Both the position numbers and the translations under genes were made by a program. From Candidatus Roseilinea sp. NK_OTU-006 (GTDB lineage: Bacteria; Chloroflexota; Anaerolineae; J036; Brachytrichaceae): 64,000 nt of DNA. Below, piece by piece: positions 27,240-35,681 of this stretch (positions are counted from its first letter, which is position 1; each line of letters opens with the position of its first letter). The DNA lies in contig NZ_JAAFGM010000005.1 of the NCBI RefSeq assembly GCF_012931985.1, forward strand, positions 62,001-126,000, read 5' to 3'. Below the pieces are notes generated by a model. That model was not told where the DNA came from and searched no databases. It saw only the letters and a program-made list of their open reading frames with translations.

Positions 27240-28007
27240 ATGACCACACCTCTGAGCTTCGACCTAAACGGCAAAATCGTCGTCGTCACCGGCGCGGGGA
27301 AAGGCATCGGCAAATCCATCGCGCTTGTCTGCGCGCAGTGGGGCGCAGATCTCGCCCTGGGCAGCCGCACGGTTGAGGAATGTGAGGCTGTCGCGGCCGA
27401 ATGCCGGGCGCTCGGCCGCCGCGCCGAAGCGTGGCGCTTAGATGTGGCTGACCTGAACAGCATTCGCGCGTTCGTAGACGCGACGCTGGAGCACTTCGGC
27501 CGGATTGACGTGCTGGTGAACAACGCCGGCTACAACGCGCCCAAGCCCGCTCTCGATTACACCGAGGAAGATTTCGACCGCATCTCCGATGTGAACTTCA
27601 AGGGCGCGTTCTTCATGACCACCACGGTGGTTCGCAGCATGATCGAGCGCGGCGTCGCCGGGCGCATCATCAACATCACCTCGCAGGTCGGTGTTGTCGG
27701 CGGGCCGCTGCGCTCGATCTACGCCGGCGCCAAGGGCGCAGTCGGCCAGCTCACCCGCTCGCTGGCTGCCGAGTTCGCGCCGCATCGGATCACTGTCAAT
27801 GCGGTCGCGCCGACGTTCACGCGCACCGAGATGCTGGAGAAAGCGCTGCAGAACCCCGCCTTCGCGAAGAACCTGGAGAAGATTCCGATGGGACGCATCG
27901 CCGAGCCGGAGGAGATCGCCGGCGCGGTGGTCTTCTTGGCCTCGGACGCGGCGCGCATGATCACCGGCCAGGTGCTGTGCGTGGATGGTGGCTACACGGC
28001 GATCTGA
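27240..28007 (+). CDS. SDR family oxidoreductase (gluconate 5-dehydrogenase-like)
   Basis: A 255-residue classical short-chain dehydrogenase. The cofactor motif TGAGKGIGKSIA is near residue 17, NNAGYNAP follows, and the catalytic Ser is in INITSQVG with the Tyr/Lys pair in SIYAGAKGAVG. The C-terminal end GQVLCVDGGYTAI is typical. The sequence resembles gluconate 5-dehydrogenase and 3-oxoacyl reductase-type enzymes. The neighbours (two Gfo/Idh/MocA enzymes and glucarate dehydratase) favour a sugar or sugar-acid substrate. ATG 27240 was chosen for the conserved N-terminus and the -10 box just upstream. Confidence 0.88.
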   Translation: MTTPLSFDLNGKIVVVTGAGKGIGKSIALVCAQWGADLALGSRTVEECEAVAAECRALGRRAEAWRLDVADLNSIRAFVDATLEHFGRIDVLVNNAGYNAPKPALDYTEEDFDRISDVNFKGAFFMTTTVVRSMIERGVAGRIINITSQVGVVGGPLRSIYAGAKGAVGQLTRSLAAEFAPHRITVNAVAPTFTRTEMLEKALQNPAFAKNLEKIPMGRIAEPEEIAGAVVFLASDAARMITGQVLCVDGGYTAI

Positions 28008-28096
28008 GCGACGCATCACGTGGTGCGTCCTTGGGCTTGCGTCTAGCGTCTTTCGCCTCAAGTGTGACGTTTTGCGTTTGACTTCATCACCCCACT

Positions 28097-29236
28097 ATGC
28101 CTACGCTGCATCGCGTTGCAGTGATTGGCTGCGGCCTGATCGCGCGCAACCACATTCGCGGCTATCTGGACTGCGGCCGCTTCGAGATCGTCGCGCTGGC
28201 CGATCTGAACACCTCGGCCATGCACGAAGTGGATCAACAGTTCCGCATCCTGCCCCGGCATTACACCGACGCACGCGAGATGCTGAAGCGGGAGAAGCCC
28301 GATGTCGTCTCGGTCTGCACCTGGCACATCGGCCACGCGACCTGGACGATCGCCGCGGCAGCGCACCGTCCTAAAGCCATCTTGTGCGAAAAGCCGATGG
28401 CCGATACGCTCGGTCGCGCCGAGCAAATGATCATCGCCTGCCGGCGCAACCAGGTTAAGCTGGCCATCGCGCACCAGCGCCGCTTCCTGCCGGCCTACAC
28501 CCTCGCCCGCGAGTGGATCGCTCGAGGCGCCATCGGTCAGGTGCAGTTGATCCAAAGCCTGGGTGGCGACGGCTTGCCCAACTTCAGCTCGCATCAAACG
28601 GACATGTATCGCTATCTGTTGGGTGATGATGAGTGCGAGTGGGTGATGGGCAACGTCGAACGTAAGAGCGACCGGTATGAGCGCAACACGCGTATCGAGG
28701 ACTGCGCGATCGGTGTGTTTCAGTTTCGCAGCGGCGCGCGTGCACTGCTATTGAGCGATCTCGTCCCTCACTATTTTCAGGGCGCGTTGATCGTCGGCAG
28801 CGCCGGCATGATCCAGTTGACGACGGAACAGGCGCAACTTCTCAACGCCGAGACCAACGGCCGGTGGCAGACCCACACACCGGATGGCAAGTTCTTCAAG
28901 GCCGCTGAGCAGGGCGCGCAGTTCGAATGGCTGGAGGGTGGCGCGGCGCAGGCCGATGAGTTGGCTGATTGGATCGAGGGCAAGATCGCGACCCATCGCG
29001 GCGAAGCCGCCCACGGCTACAAGGCGCTGGAGATGATCCACGCCGTGTACGAATCGGCGCGCTGCCATGAGAAAGTGACGCTGCCGTTGCAGACGCGCGT
29101 CAACCCACTCGATCTGATGGTCGAGTCGGGTCATCTTGTGCCGCAGCGGCCGGGGCGTTACGACATTCGCGCCTTCCTGTTGCGTGGTGAGCGCATGATC
29201 AGCGACGACGAGCCGGATGTCTATGCCCCGCTATGA
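28097..29236 (+). CDS. Gfo/Idh/MocA family oxidoreductase
   Basis: A 379-residue NAD(P)-dependent sugar oxidoreductase. The Rossmann motif VAVIGCGLIARNHIRGYL begins at residue 8 and the family motif EKPMADTLGRAEQM follows near residue 100. The C-terminal alpha/beta domain contains QSLGGDGLPNFSSHQTDMYRYLLGD with the His/Asp-type catalytic neighbourhood. Members oxidise or reduce inositols, glucose-type sugars or their acids. Its stop overlaps the start of the next Gfo/Idh/MocA gene by ATGA, so the two are co-translated and probably act on one pathway. Confidence 0.85.
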   Translation: MPTLHRVAVIGCGLIARNHIRGYLDCGRFEIVALADLNTSAMHEVDQQFRILPRHYTDAREMLKREKPDVVSVCTWHIGHATWTIAAAAHRPKAILCEKPMADTLGRAEQMIIACRRNQVKLAIAHQRRFLPAYTLAREWIARGAIGQVQLIQSLGGDGLPNFSSHQTDMYRYLLGDDECEWVMGNVERKSDRYERNTRIEDCAIGVFQFRSGARALLLSDLVPHYFQGALIVGSAGMIQLTTEQAQLLNAETNGRWQTHTPDGKFFKAAEQGAQFEWLEGGAAQADELADWIEGKIATHRGEAAHGYKALEMIHAVYESARCHEKVTLPLQTRVNPLDLMVESGHLVPQRPGRYDIRAFLLRGERMISDDEPDVYAPL

Positions 29237-30252
29237 GCAAGATCCGCATGGCGCAATACGGCACCAAGCATGGCCATGCCGAAGGCAAGTTGCTGGCCAT
29301 GCAGACCAACCCGCAGGTCGAGCTGGCCGGCGTATACGAGCCTGATCCCGCGCAGCGCAAGCGGCTGTCGCGCGAGAGTGAATCGTTCCGGCGCGTCCAC
29401 TGGTTCGATGATCCGCGCGAGATGCTCGACGACCCGACCATCGTTGCCATCGCCTCGGAAGGGCTGAACGCAGAGGGCCTGGCGCACACCGAGCAGATCG
29501 TGCGCGCAGGCAAACATGTGTGGTACGACAAGCCGGCAGGCGACGATTGGGCGCATTGGCAGCGCGTCGTCCACCTCGCCGAACAGCAGGGCGTGCACAT
29601 CCAGATGGGCTACATGTTTCGCTACCACTACGGCTTTCAGCAAATCGCCGAATGGGTAAAGAGCGGACTTCTAGGCGATGTCTTTGCCGTCCGTGCGCAC
29701 ATGTCCACCTGGCTCACGCCGGCGGCGCGCGAGGTGATCAGCACACACGCCGGCGGCATCTTCTACGACCTGGCCGGCCACATGCTCGATCAGATCGTCT
29801 GGTTGCTCGGTCGGCCGCAGCGGGTGACAGCCTTCCTGCGCAACGACAGCGGCATCGTGCCTGCGTTCAAAGACAATACTCTGGGTGTGTTCGAGTTCGA
29901 GCGCGCCATCGCCTTCGTGGACATCGCGGCGATGGAGCCGCGACCGATGGCGCGCCGGTTCGAGGTCTATGGCATCAAAGGCAGCGCGATTTTGCTCGAC
30001 CCGTTCGAGCCGGCGCGCGCGTTGCGCTTGTGTCTGGAAGAGGCCGGCGGCGGCTTCGAGGCTGGCGAGCACGTCGTCCCTGTGTCGCCGCAATCTCGCC
30101 AGCAGCTCTACAACCTGGAGTTGGAGGCGTTCATCCGCACCATCACGGGCGCGCAGATGCCTGACCGGCCGCTCGCGCATGAGTTGCTCGTACAGGAGAC
30201 GTTGCTGCGCGCGACGGGCGGCATTCCCGAACCGGCCCACCTTGCGCGTTGA
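29233..30252 (+). CDS. Gfo/Idh/MocA family oxidoreductase
   Basis: A 339-residue second member of the same superfamily, overlapping the first by 4 bases. The N-terminus MAQYGTKHGHAEGKLLAM replaces the usual glycine-rich Rossmann loop with a shorter form, and DKPAGDDWAHW replaces the EKP motif. MGYMFRYHYGFQQI and THAGGIFYDLAGHMLDQIVWLLG follow in the second domain, the latter with the conserved His/Asp. The departures suggest an altered cofactor site or substrate. It ends 34 bases before a tRNA gene. Confidence 0.82.
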   Translation: MSKIRMAQYGTKHGHAEGKLLAMQTNPQVELAGVYEPDPAQRKRLSRESESFRRVHWFDDPREMLDDPTIVAIASEGLNAEGLAHTEQIVRAGKHVWYDKPAGDDWAHWQRVVHLAEQQGVHIQMGYMFRYHYGFQQIAEWVKSGLLGDVFAVRAHMSTWLTPAAREVISTHAGGIFYDLAGHMLDQIVWLLGRPQRVTAFLRNDSGIVPAFKDNTLGVFEFERAIAFVDIAAMEPRPMARRFEVYGIKGSAILLDPFEPARALRLCLEEAGGGFEAGEHVVPVSPQSRQQLYNLELEAFIRTITGAQMPDRPLAHELLVQETLLRATGGIPEPAHLAR

Positions 30253-30262
30253 AGCGTAATGG

Positions 30263-30268
30263 TAAAAT
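30263..30268 (+). promoter_or_regulatory. -10 box of tRNA gene
   Basis: TAAAAT, 18 bases before the mature 5' end of the tRNA; TTGCGC 15 bases upstream may serve as -35 and overlaps the end of the preceding gene. Confidence 0.45.
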
Positions 30269-30286
30269 TGGCGTCGTCAATTCTCC

Positions 30287-30359
30287 GGTGACGTAGCTCA
30301 GTCGGTAGAGCAGGGGACTCATAAGCCCTTGGTCACAGGTTCAAGTCCTGTCGTCACCA
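30287..30359 (+). tRNA. tRNA with CAT anticodon (elongator Met or Ile2)
   Basis: A 73-base cloverleaf. The acceptor GGTGACG pairs with CGTCACC, with A as discriminator. The D arm is GCTC/GAGC, the anticodon CAT is at 30320-30322 in the loop CTCATAA, and the T arm is ACAGG-TTCAAGT-CCTGT. The 3' CCA is not encoded. The anticodon stem lacks the three G-C pairs of initiator tRNA. Elongator tRNA-Met and lysidine-modified tRNA-Ile2 cannot be separated with confidence; the variable loop TGGTC resembles both. Confidence 0.92.
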
Positions 30360-30361
30360 TC

Positions 30362-30398
30362 GCAGCCCGGCCGCTTCGGCGTCGGGCTGGTCGCTTTT
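30362..30398 (+). terminator. Terminator-like hairpin after tRNA gene
   Basis: CAGCCCG pairs with CGGGCTG, with an inner GCCGC-TTCG-GCG-type hairpin, and TTTT at 30395-30398 shortly after. The T-run is short and 4 bases from the stem. Confidence 0.6.
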
Positions 30399-30432
30399 GA
30401 AGCGGCGCAGGTTGTGCTAAAACCGGCGCATC

Positions 30433-31725
30433 ATGCGCATCGCCGATTTTCACGTCACCCCCATCGCCATCTCGGATCCGCCGTTGTTGAATGCCGCCGG
30501 CCTGCACGCGCCGTATGCGTTGCGCGTGATCGTCGAGGTGGTGAGCGACGACAACATCTACGGCGTGAGCGAGCTGCCCGGCGGCGCAGATGTGCTTGCC
30601 GATCTCGAAAGCGTGCGCCACTTGGTTGTGGGCCGCGATCCGTTCCGGTTGAATGCGATCGCGCGCGACATCGAAGCGCACTTCGGCAGCGCGACGAGCG
30701 GCGACTGGCAACCCATGCGCACTACCATTCACAGCCGGCGCGCGGCGCGGGCGTTCGGCGCGGTCGAGGTCGCCTGCCTGGACTTGATCGGCAAAGCGGT
30801 TGGCAGGCCGGTGTGCGACCTGCTGGGCGGCAAGGTGCGCGACCGCGTGCCGTTCTCAGCGTACCTGTTCTACAAGTACGAAGGTGCCGGTGGGGAATTG
30901 GGCTTTGCCATTGATCCAAAGGCGACCGACTGGGCTGCCGCGCGCCAGGCGGCGGCGCTCACCCCCGATGGCATCGTCGCCCAGGCGCAGGCGATGTGTC
31001 GCGAGTTCGGCTTCAAGTCGCTCAAGCTGAAGGGGGGTGTGTTCGCGCCGCAGATCGAAGTGGACACGATCTTTGCGCTGCGCGAGGCGTTCGGACCGCA
31101 CACGCCGCTGCGACTGGATCCGAACGCGGTGTGGTCGGTTGAGACAGCGATCCGGTATGGCAAGCAAATGGAGGGCGCGCTGGAGTATCTCGAAGACCCG
31201 ACCCGTGGGCAGGAGGGCATGGCGCAGGTGGCGAAGGCAGTGAATATCCCGCTGGCGACGAACATGTGCACCACGTCGTTTGAGGACCTCCCCGGCAGCG
31301 TGCGGCTGGGCAGCGAGCACATCATCCTAAGCGATCACCACTTCTGGGGCGGGCTGCGCGCGTCGGTCGAGCTGGCGCGCATCTGCCGCACGTTCGGGCG
31401 CGGGCTTTCGATGCACTCGAACAGCCACGTCGGCATCTCGCTGCGGGCGATGGCGCATCTGGCAGCCGCAGTGCCCAATCTGACCTACGCCTGCGACACG
31501 CATTATCCCTGGCAGTGCGAAGAAGTGATCGTCGGCGGGCGCCTGCAATTTGACGATGGCGATTTGGTCGTCGGCGATGCGCCTGGGCTGGGGGTCGAAC
31601 TCGACCGTGCCATGCTGGCCAGGCTGCACGAGAACTACGTCAAGTGCGGCTTGACCGAGCGCGACGACGAGGCCGAGATGCAGAAGGTGCAACCGGGCTG
31701 GAAATTCATGGAGACGCGCTGGTAA
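30433..31725 (+). CDS. Glucarate dehydratase-like enolase-superfamily enzyme
   Basis: A 430-residue enzyme of the mandelate racemase/glucarate dehydratase branch of the enolase superfamily. The N-terminal capping domain has IADFHVTPIAISDPPLLNAAG. The barrel has GFKSLKLKGGVF (catalytic KxK Lys), RLDPNAVWS (metal Asp), YLEDPTRGQEGMA (metal Glu), and SMHSNSHVGISL (catalytic His). This set matches GudD, which dehydrates D-glucarate to 5-keto-4-deoxyglucarate. A TAAAAC box lies 9 bases before the ATG, suggesting a short leader. Together with the adjacent SDR and Gfo/Idh/MocA genes it points to hexuronate or aldarate catabolism. Confidence 0.87.
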   Translation: MRIADFHVTPIAISDPPLLNAAGLHAPYALRVIVEVVSDDNIYGVSELPGGADVLADLESVRHLVVGRDPFRLNAIARDIEAHFGSATSGDWQPMRTTIHSRRAARAFGAVEVACLDLIGKAVGRPVCDLLGGKVRDRVPFSAYLFYKYEGAGGELGFAIDPKATDWAAARQAAALTPDGIVAQAQAMCREFGFKSLKLKGGVFAPQIEVDTIFALREAFGPHTPLRLDPNAVWSVETAIRYGKQMEGALEYLEDPTRGQEGMAQVAKAVNIPLATNMCTTSFEDLPGSVRLGSEHIILSDHHFWGGLRASVELARICRTFGRGLSMHSNSHVGISLRAMAHLAAAVPNLTYACDTHYPWQCEEVIVGGRLQFDDGDLVVGDAPGLGVELDRAMLARLHENYVKCGLTERDDEAEMQKVQPGWKFMETRW

Positions 31726-31735
31726 GGTTGATACT

Positions 31736-32497
31736 TCAGCTCCAGCCGCTTGCGCCTTTCACGCTCCACACCGCACCGGTGGTGTAGGTGTTGCGTTCCG
31801 AGGCCAGGAAGGCGATCACCTCGGCGATCTCTTCGGCGTCGGCATAGCGGCCGATCGGCACGCCAGGGTTCTCCAAGTGTTCCTTGGAGAAGCGTGGCAC
31901 GACCATCTGGGTCAGCACGCGCCCTGGCTCGACGCCGTTCACGAACACGCCCTGGTTCGGGTAAGCGTTGCCAAGCGCCATGATGAGCGACCAGACTGCG
32001 CCCTTGCTTACGCCGTAGGGGACGTTGTGTGTCGCCCCCAGCCGGGCGCCGCTGGTGATGGTCACGCAACGCCCCCAGCGCTGCCGGAGCATATGCGGGA
32101 TAGCCGCTTGATGGCAGTAGAAGACGCCATACACGTTCACTTTCATGATGCGGTCGAAGTAGTCGCTCGTCATCTCCAGGAAAGGCGTCTCTCGACCGAA
32201 GATCCCGGCGCAGCAGATCAAGATGTCGAGCCGGCCGAATGTCTCGACCGCCTGTGCCACCATTGCGTGTACGGCCACCTCGTCTGCGGCGTCGGTTTTG
32301 ATGAACAGCGCACGCTGGCCGAGCGCTTCGATAGCGGCCAACGTTTCGGCGGCTTCGGCTTCGTCTAGGTCGGCGATGACGATGTCGCGGCCCTCTTCGG
32401 CCAGGCGAATGGCTGCCGCTGCGCCGATGCCGCGTCCGCCGCCGGTGACGATGGCCAGCCGGCGCTCTTTCGGTGCAGCGAAACGTAGGTTGGACAT
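31736..32497 (-). CDS. SDR family oxidoreductase
   Basis: A 253-residue classical short-chain dehydrogenase. The cofactor loop is VTGGGRGIGAAAAIRLAEEG, with Asp in IADLDEAEAAET favouring NAD over NADP. The catalytic residues are Ser in VTITSGARLG and Tyr/Lys in VPYGVSKGAVWSL. The C-terminal YTTGAVWSVKGASGW departs from the common DGG ending. It converges with the glucarate dehydratase gene (11-base gap) and is divergent from the broken FAD oxidoreductase. A minus-strand TATAGT at 32536-32541 could be its -10 box, giving a leader of about 30 bases. Confidence 0.87.
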   Translation of the reverse strand: MSNLRFAAPKERRLAIVTGGGRGIGAAAAIRLAEEGRDIVIADLDEAEAAETLAAIEALGQRALFIKTDAADEVAVHAMVAQAVETFGRLDILICCAGIFGRETPFLEMTSDYFDRIMKVNVYGVFYCHQAAIPHMLRQRWGRCVTITSGARLGATHNVPYGVSKGAVWSLIMALGNAYPNQGVFVNGVEPGRVLTQMVVPRFSKEHLENPGVPIGRYADAEEIAEVIAFLASERNTYTTGAVWSVKGASGWS

Positions 32498-32515
32498 GGT
32501 TGATGATTTGGACGA

Positions 32516-32543
32516 TTGAATGAGCTGAGTTGCACACTATACT
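32516..32543 (+). promoter_or_regulatory. Promoter of the decayed FAD oxidoreductase, leaderless arrangement
   Basis: TTGAAT (32516-32521), 16-base spacer, TATACT (32538-32543), then 7 bases to the ATG at 32551. The promoter is well preserved although the gene behind it is broken. Confidence 0.6.
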
Positions 32544-32550
32544 CGCGGCG

Positions 32551-34070
32551 ATGATCTATGACGTAGACGTTGCCGTGATCGGTGGGTGGTAGCTTGGGAG
32601 GTGTAGCAGCGGCGCTGGCGGCGTGTGAGGCCGGCCGATCCGTCGTGCTGACCGACACATTGAGACCTGGGGTGGCACACGCAGCTACATGGCGCTGCGC
32701 GAGGCAATCCGCGCGCATTACCGGGCGCGCTATGGCGTGCCGACCATGCCCGATGGCCGGCCACTCAACCCCGGCGATGGCTGGGTGAGCCGGCTGTGCT
32801 TCGAGCCGCGCATCGGGTCGGCTGCGCTGCAGGCGATGCTTGCACTGCATATCGCGAGCGGCCGATTGGCCATCTTGCTCAATAGCACACCGCAGTCGGC
32901 GGTGGTGCGAGACGATCGCGTGGTCGAAGTTCGACTGCAGACCGTTGCTTCAGACGCATCTGCTCGAGCTGCTATGGTCGCTGAGCTTGCCGAAGTGACG
33001 ATTCGTGCACGCTTCTTCCTGGACGCCACCGAATTGGGCGACCTGCTGCCGTTGACAGGGACGGAATACGTCACCGGCGCAGAGTCGCGTGCCGACACCG
33101 GTGAGCCGGACGCGCCGCCCGGAGCGCGACCCGGTGAGGTGCAAAGCTTCACCTACTGTTTCGCGGTCGAATATTGCCCTGGCGAGCGTCACGTGATCGA
33201 AAAGCCCCTGGCTATGAGTACATGCGCGATGCACAACCGTACACCCTGGTGCTGCGCAAACGGGACGGCAGCCCGCGCCCGTTCAAGATGTTCGCGCCGG
33301 GTGTCACCGGCTTGCCGTTCTGGACGTGTCGCCGGTTGCTCTCACAGGCGTTGCTCGACCCGCACGGGAACATGGCCTGCGTGATCTCGCCCTGATCAAC
33401 TGGAACAGCAATGACTATCACTGGCGCAGCATCATTGACGTTTCGCCCGCGGATCGGGCGGCAGCGCTGGACGAAGCCAAGCGGCTTTCACTTGGCTTCC
33501 TGTATTGGCTGCAAACCGAATGCCCGCGCGACGAGGGCGGCTTCGGCTACCCTGAACTGAAGCTGCGGCCCGAGGTGATGGGCACGCCCGACGGCTTGTC
33601 CAAGTTCCCTTACATCCGTGAGTCGCGCCAGATCGTCGCGCTCACGCGCATCGTCGAGCAGGACATCTTGGCGGCGCTGCAGCCGGACGCCAAGCAGGCG
33701 GCTTGGCCCGACTTGGTCGGCGTCGGCTGGTATCCCATGGATCTGCATCCGGCCGTCGGCAATCCCCGAATCCATGTTCGAGCCGACCCTGCCGTTCCAG
33801 ATCCCACTTGGCGCGCTCATCCCGCGTCGCACGGAGAACCTCATCGCCGCGTGCAAGAACATCGGTGTGACGCACTTGACCAACGGCGCCTATCGCCTGT
33901 ATCCGGTCGAGTGGAACATCGGGGAGAGCGCCGGCGCGCGGGCTGCGCTCTGCTGTGAGGCGGGGGCCATAGCGCGCCGCGTGCGCGACGACGCGATGCA
34001 GCTTGTGCGCTTTCGGGAGCGGCTGAGCGAGCGCAGCGTCCCACGGGATCTCGGTTGCCGTGGCCATTGA
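32551..34070 (+). pseudogene. Broken FAD-dependent oxidoreductase
   Basis: The fragments together match one FAD-dependent oxidoreductase of the FAD_oxidored type. The start is MIYDVDVAVIGG, then a 4-base GTGG tandem duplication near 32581-32592 shifts into a stop. The frame resumes as GSLGGVAAALAACEAGRSVV. Near 32655-32665 the frame changes again and about 20 codons expected around the flavin-contact segment are missing. The body continues as ETWGGTRSYMALREAIR. Further frame changes occur near 33205 and 33764 (both at CCCC runs) and near 33366. The C-terminal part PFQIPLGALIPRRTENLIAA and NIGVTHLTNGAYRL is well conserved. The shifts at C-runs could be sequencing errors, but the deletion argues for real decay. 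Confidence 0.8.
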
Positions 34071-34205
34071 CAAGCGCCGCACATCTCGTTAACATCTGCG
34101 TCAACAGGTCAAGCGATGCCCATGCGTTCACGTCAAATCACGAAATCACGGCGCACGACTCATCCGATGTGTCTCTGCTGCATCGGGAAGGCGTGCTTGT
34201 GTACC

Positions 34206-34261
34206 GCGCGGGCGAGCCGGCCTGGAACCGACCAGCGCAGGTAAGCCCGCGCGCCCTTTTT
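34206..34261 (+). terminator. Candidate terminator downstream of the decayed gene
   Basis: GCGCGGGC (34206-34213) pairs with GCCCGCGC (34245-34252) around a structured 31-base loop, followed by a T5 run at 34257-34261. It lies in the 311-base gap 34071-34381, in which I see no gene. The long loop lowers confidence. Confidence 0.4.
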
Positions 34262-34381
34262 GCCCGCGTCTATCACGCTCCGTCGCTGCAGTGCGCGCGC
34301 ACTGCTCTTCTCTTGAAGTGTATCTTTCGTTGGCGCCGGAGTTCGTCCTTCGGCGTTGTTATCCCTGAACTTGAGGTCAAT

Positions 34382-35614
34382 ATGAACCGTTTCTTCAACC
34401 GATGCGCTTCTGTGCGGAGAAGCAAACTGAACCTTTTGAGCGTCTTTGCAGCGTTGGCAATGGCCGTATCGGCTTGCGCAGTGCAACCGCCGCCGGCCGC
34501 CAAGTTGCCCGACCAGGCTGCGCCAGCCCAGCCGGCGGCTTCGACTGAGCCGATCTACATCGGCGTGAGCGGCCCGCTCACCGGCCCGAATGCGCGCTAC
34601 GGCGTGCAATGGAAGAAAGGATTCGACCTTGCGCTCGACGCGATCAACGGCAAAGGCGGTGTGCGTGGGCGCAAGCTCGAATACATCTTTGAGGACTCGC
34701 AGAGCGACCCGAAGCAATCCGTCGTCGTGGCGCAGAAGTTTGTCGCCGACCCCCGCATCGTGATCGAGCTAGGCGACTTCAGCAGCCCGGCCTCGATGGC
34801 CGCTTCGCCGATCTATCAGCGCGCCGGCCTGGTGCAATTCGGCTTCACCAACTCGCACCCCGACTTCACCAAGGGCGGCGACTACATGTGGAGCAACTCC
34901 GCGACGCAGGCCGACCTGTCGCCGGCGCTGGCGGAGTTCGCGCACAACACGCTGGGCCTGAACCGGCTGGCGGTGTTCTACCTGAACACCGACTGGGGCA
35001 AGGCCACCTATGACCTCTTCCAAAAGCACGCTCAGAAGATCGGCGCGGAGATCGTCGCTGCCGAGGCGTATCTGCCCGACGAGAAGGATTTCCGCTCGGC
35101 GCTGACGCGCGTGCGCGACGCCCAGCCCGACGGCATCGTGCTGATCTCGTATCAGGCCGACGGCGCGCAGATCGTGCAGCAGTTGGCGACTACCGACCTC
35201 AAGGTGCCCATCGTCGGCGCGTCTTCGCTGCACTCGCCGGATTTCCTGCGGCTGGGTGGCGCTGCGGTGGAAGGCGTGTACATTCGCGGCCAGTTCTCGC
35301 CCGAAGACCCCCGCCCAACTGTGCAAGCCTTCGTGCAGGCCTATCGCGCCAAATACAACGAAGAGCCGGACTTCTTCGCCGCCCACGCCTACGACACGAT
35401 GAACATCGTCGCGGCGCTGATCGAAATCGCCGGCCCGGACCGCAAGGCCATCCGCGACGCTTTCACCAAGATCAAGGATGTGCCCAGCGTGATCTACGGC
35501 AAAGTGACCTTCAACCCCGAGACGCGTCGTGTGGCCAACCCGCAGTTCGTGGACCTGATCGTGAAGGACGGCAAATTCGTCACTTGGGACGGCAGCCAGA
35601 AGGCCGGCCGGTGA
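34382..35614 (+). CDS. Branched-chain amino-acid-type ABC transporter substrate-binding lipoprotein
   Basis: A 410-residue binding protein of the type I periplasmic fold (Peripla_BP_6, LivJ/UrtA-like). The signal peptide ends in AVSAC with lipidated Cys32, then a Pro/Ala tether. The domain shows [39 protein letters not shown] and the lobe-crossing [18 protein letters not shown]. Ligands of this family include branched-chain amino acids, urea, amides and aromatic acids; the specific ligand is unknown. The ATG at 34382 has GAGGT 6 bases before it; longer frames run into non-coding leader. It starts a five-gene uptake operon, and a strong stem-loop follows the stop. Confidence 0.9.
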   Translation: MNRFFNRCASVRRSKLNLLSVFAALAMAVSACAVQPPPAAKLPDQAAPAQPAASTEPIYIGVSGPLTGPNARYGVQWKKGFDLALDAINGKGGVRGRKLEYIFEDSQSDPKQSVVVAQKFVADPRIVIELGDFSSPASMAASPIYQRAGLVQFGFTNSHPDFTKGGDYMWSNSATQADLSPALAEFAHNTLGLNRLAVFYLNTDWGKATYDLFQKHAQKIGAEIVAAEAYLPDEKDFRSALTRVRDAQPDGIVLISYQADGAQIVQQLATTDLKVPIVGASSLHSPDFLRLGGAAVEGVYIRGQFSPEDPRPTVQAFVQAYRAKYNEEPDFFAAHAYDTMNIVAALIEIAGPDRKAIRDAFTKIKDVPSVIYGKVTFNPETRRVANPQFVDLIVKDGKFVTWDGSQKAGR

Positions 35615-35627
35615 GTCAGGGCTCAGA

Positions 35628-35670
35628 GGCTCAGAGACCAGTTTTCTAGCAGGAACTGAGTCTCTGAGCC
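35628..35670 (+). repeat. Stem-loop after binding-protein gene
   Basis: GGCTCAGAG-AC-CAGTT (35628-35643) pairs with AACTG-AGT-CTCTGAGCC (35654-35670): 16 bp with one bulged A and a 10-base loop. There is no T-run. It occupies most of the gap between the binding-protein stop and the start of the next gene and shares the CTCAGA core with the stem-loop at 21384-21420. Confidence 0.78.
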
Positions 35671-35681
35671 GGAAGATCATC

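Noticed and set aside
30287-30359. Initiator tRNA-fMet
   Set aside because: The first acceptor pair is a normal G-C match and the anticodon stem lacks the three consecutive G-C pairs next to the loop that mark initiators.
30253-30432. tRNA gene as an integration site for a genomic island
   Set aside because: No integrase, no direct repeat of the tRNA 3' end nearby, and the genes on both sides belong to the same sugar-acid theme.
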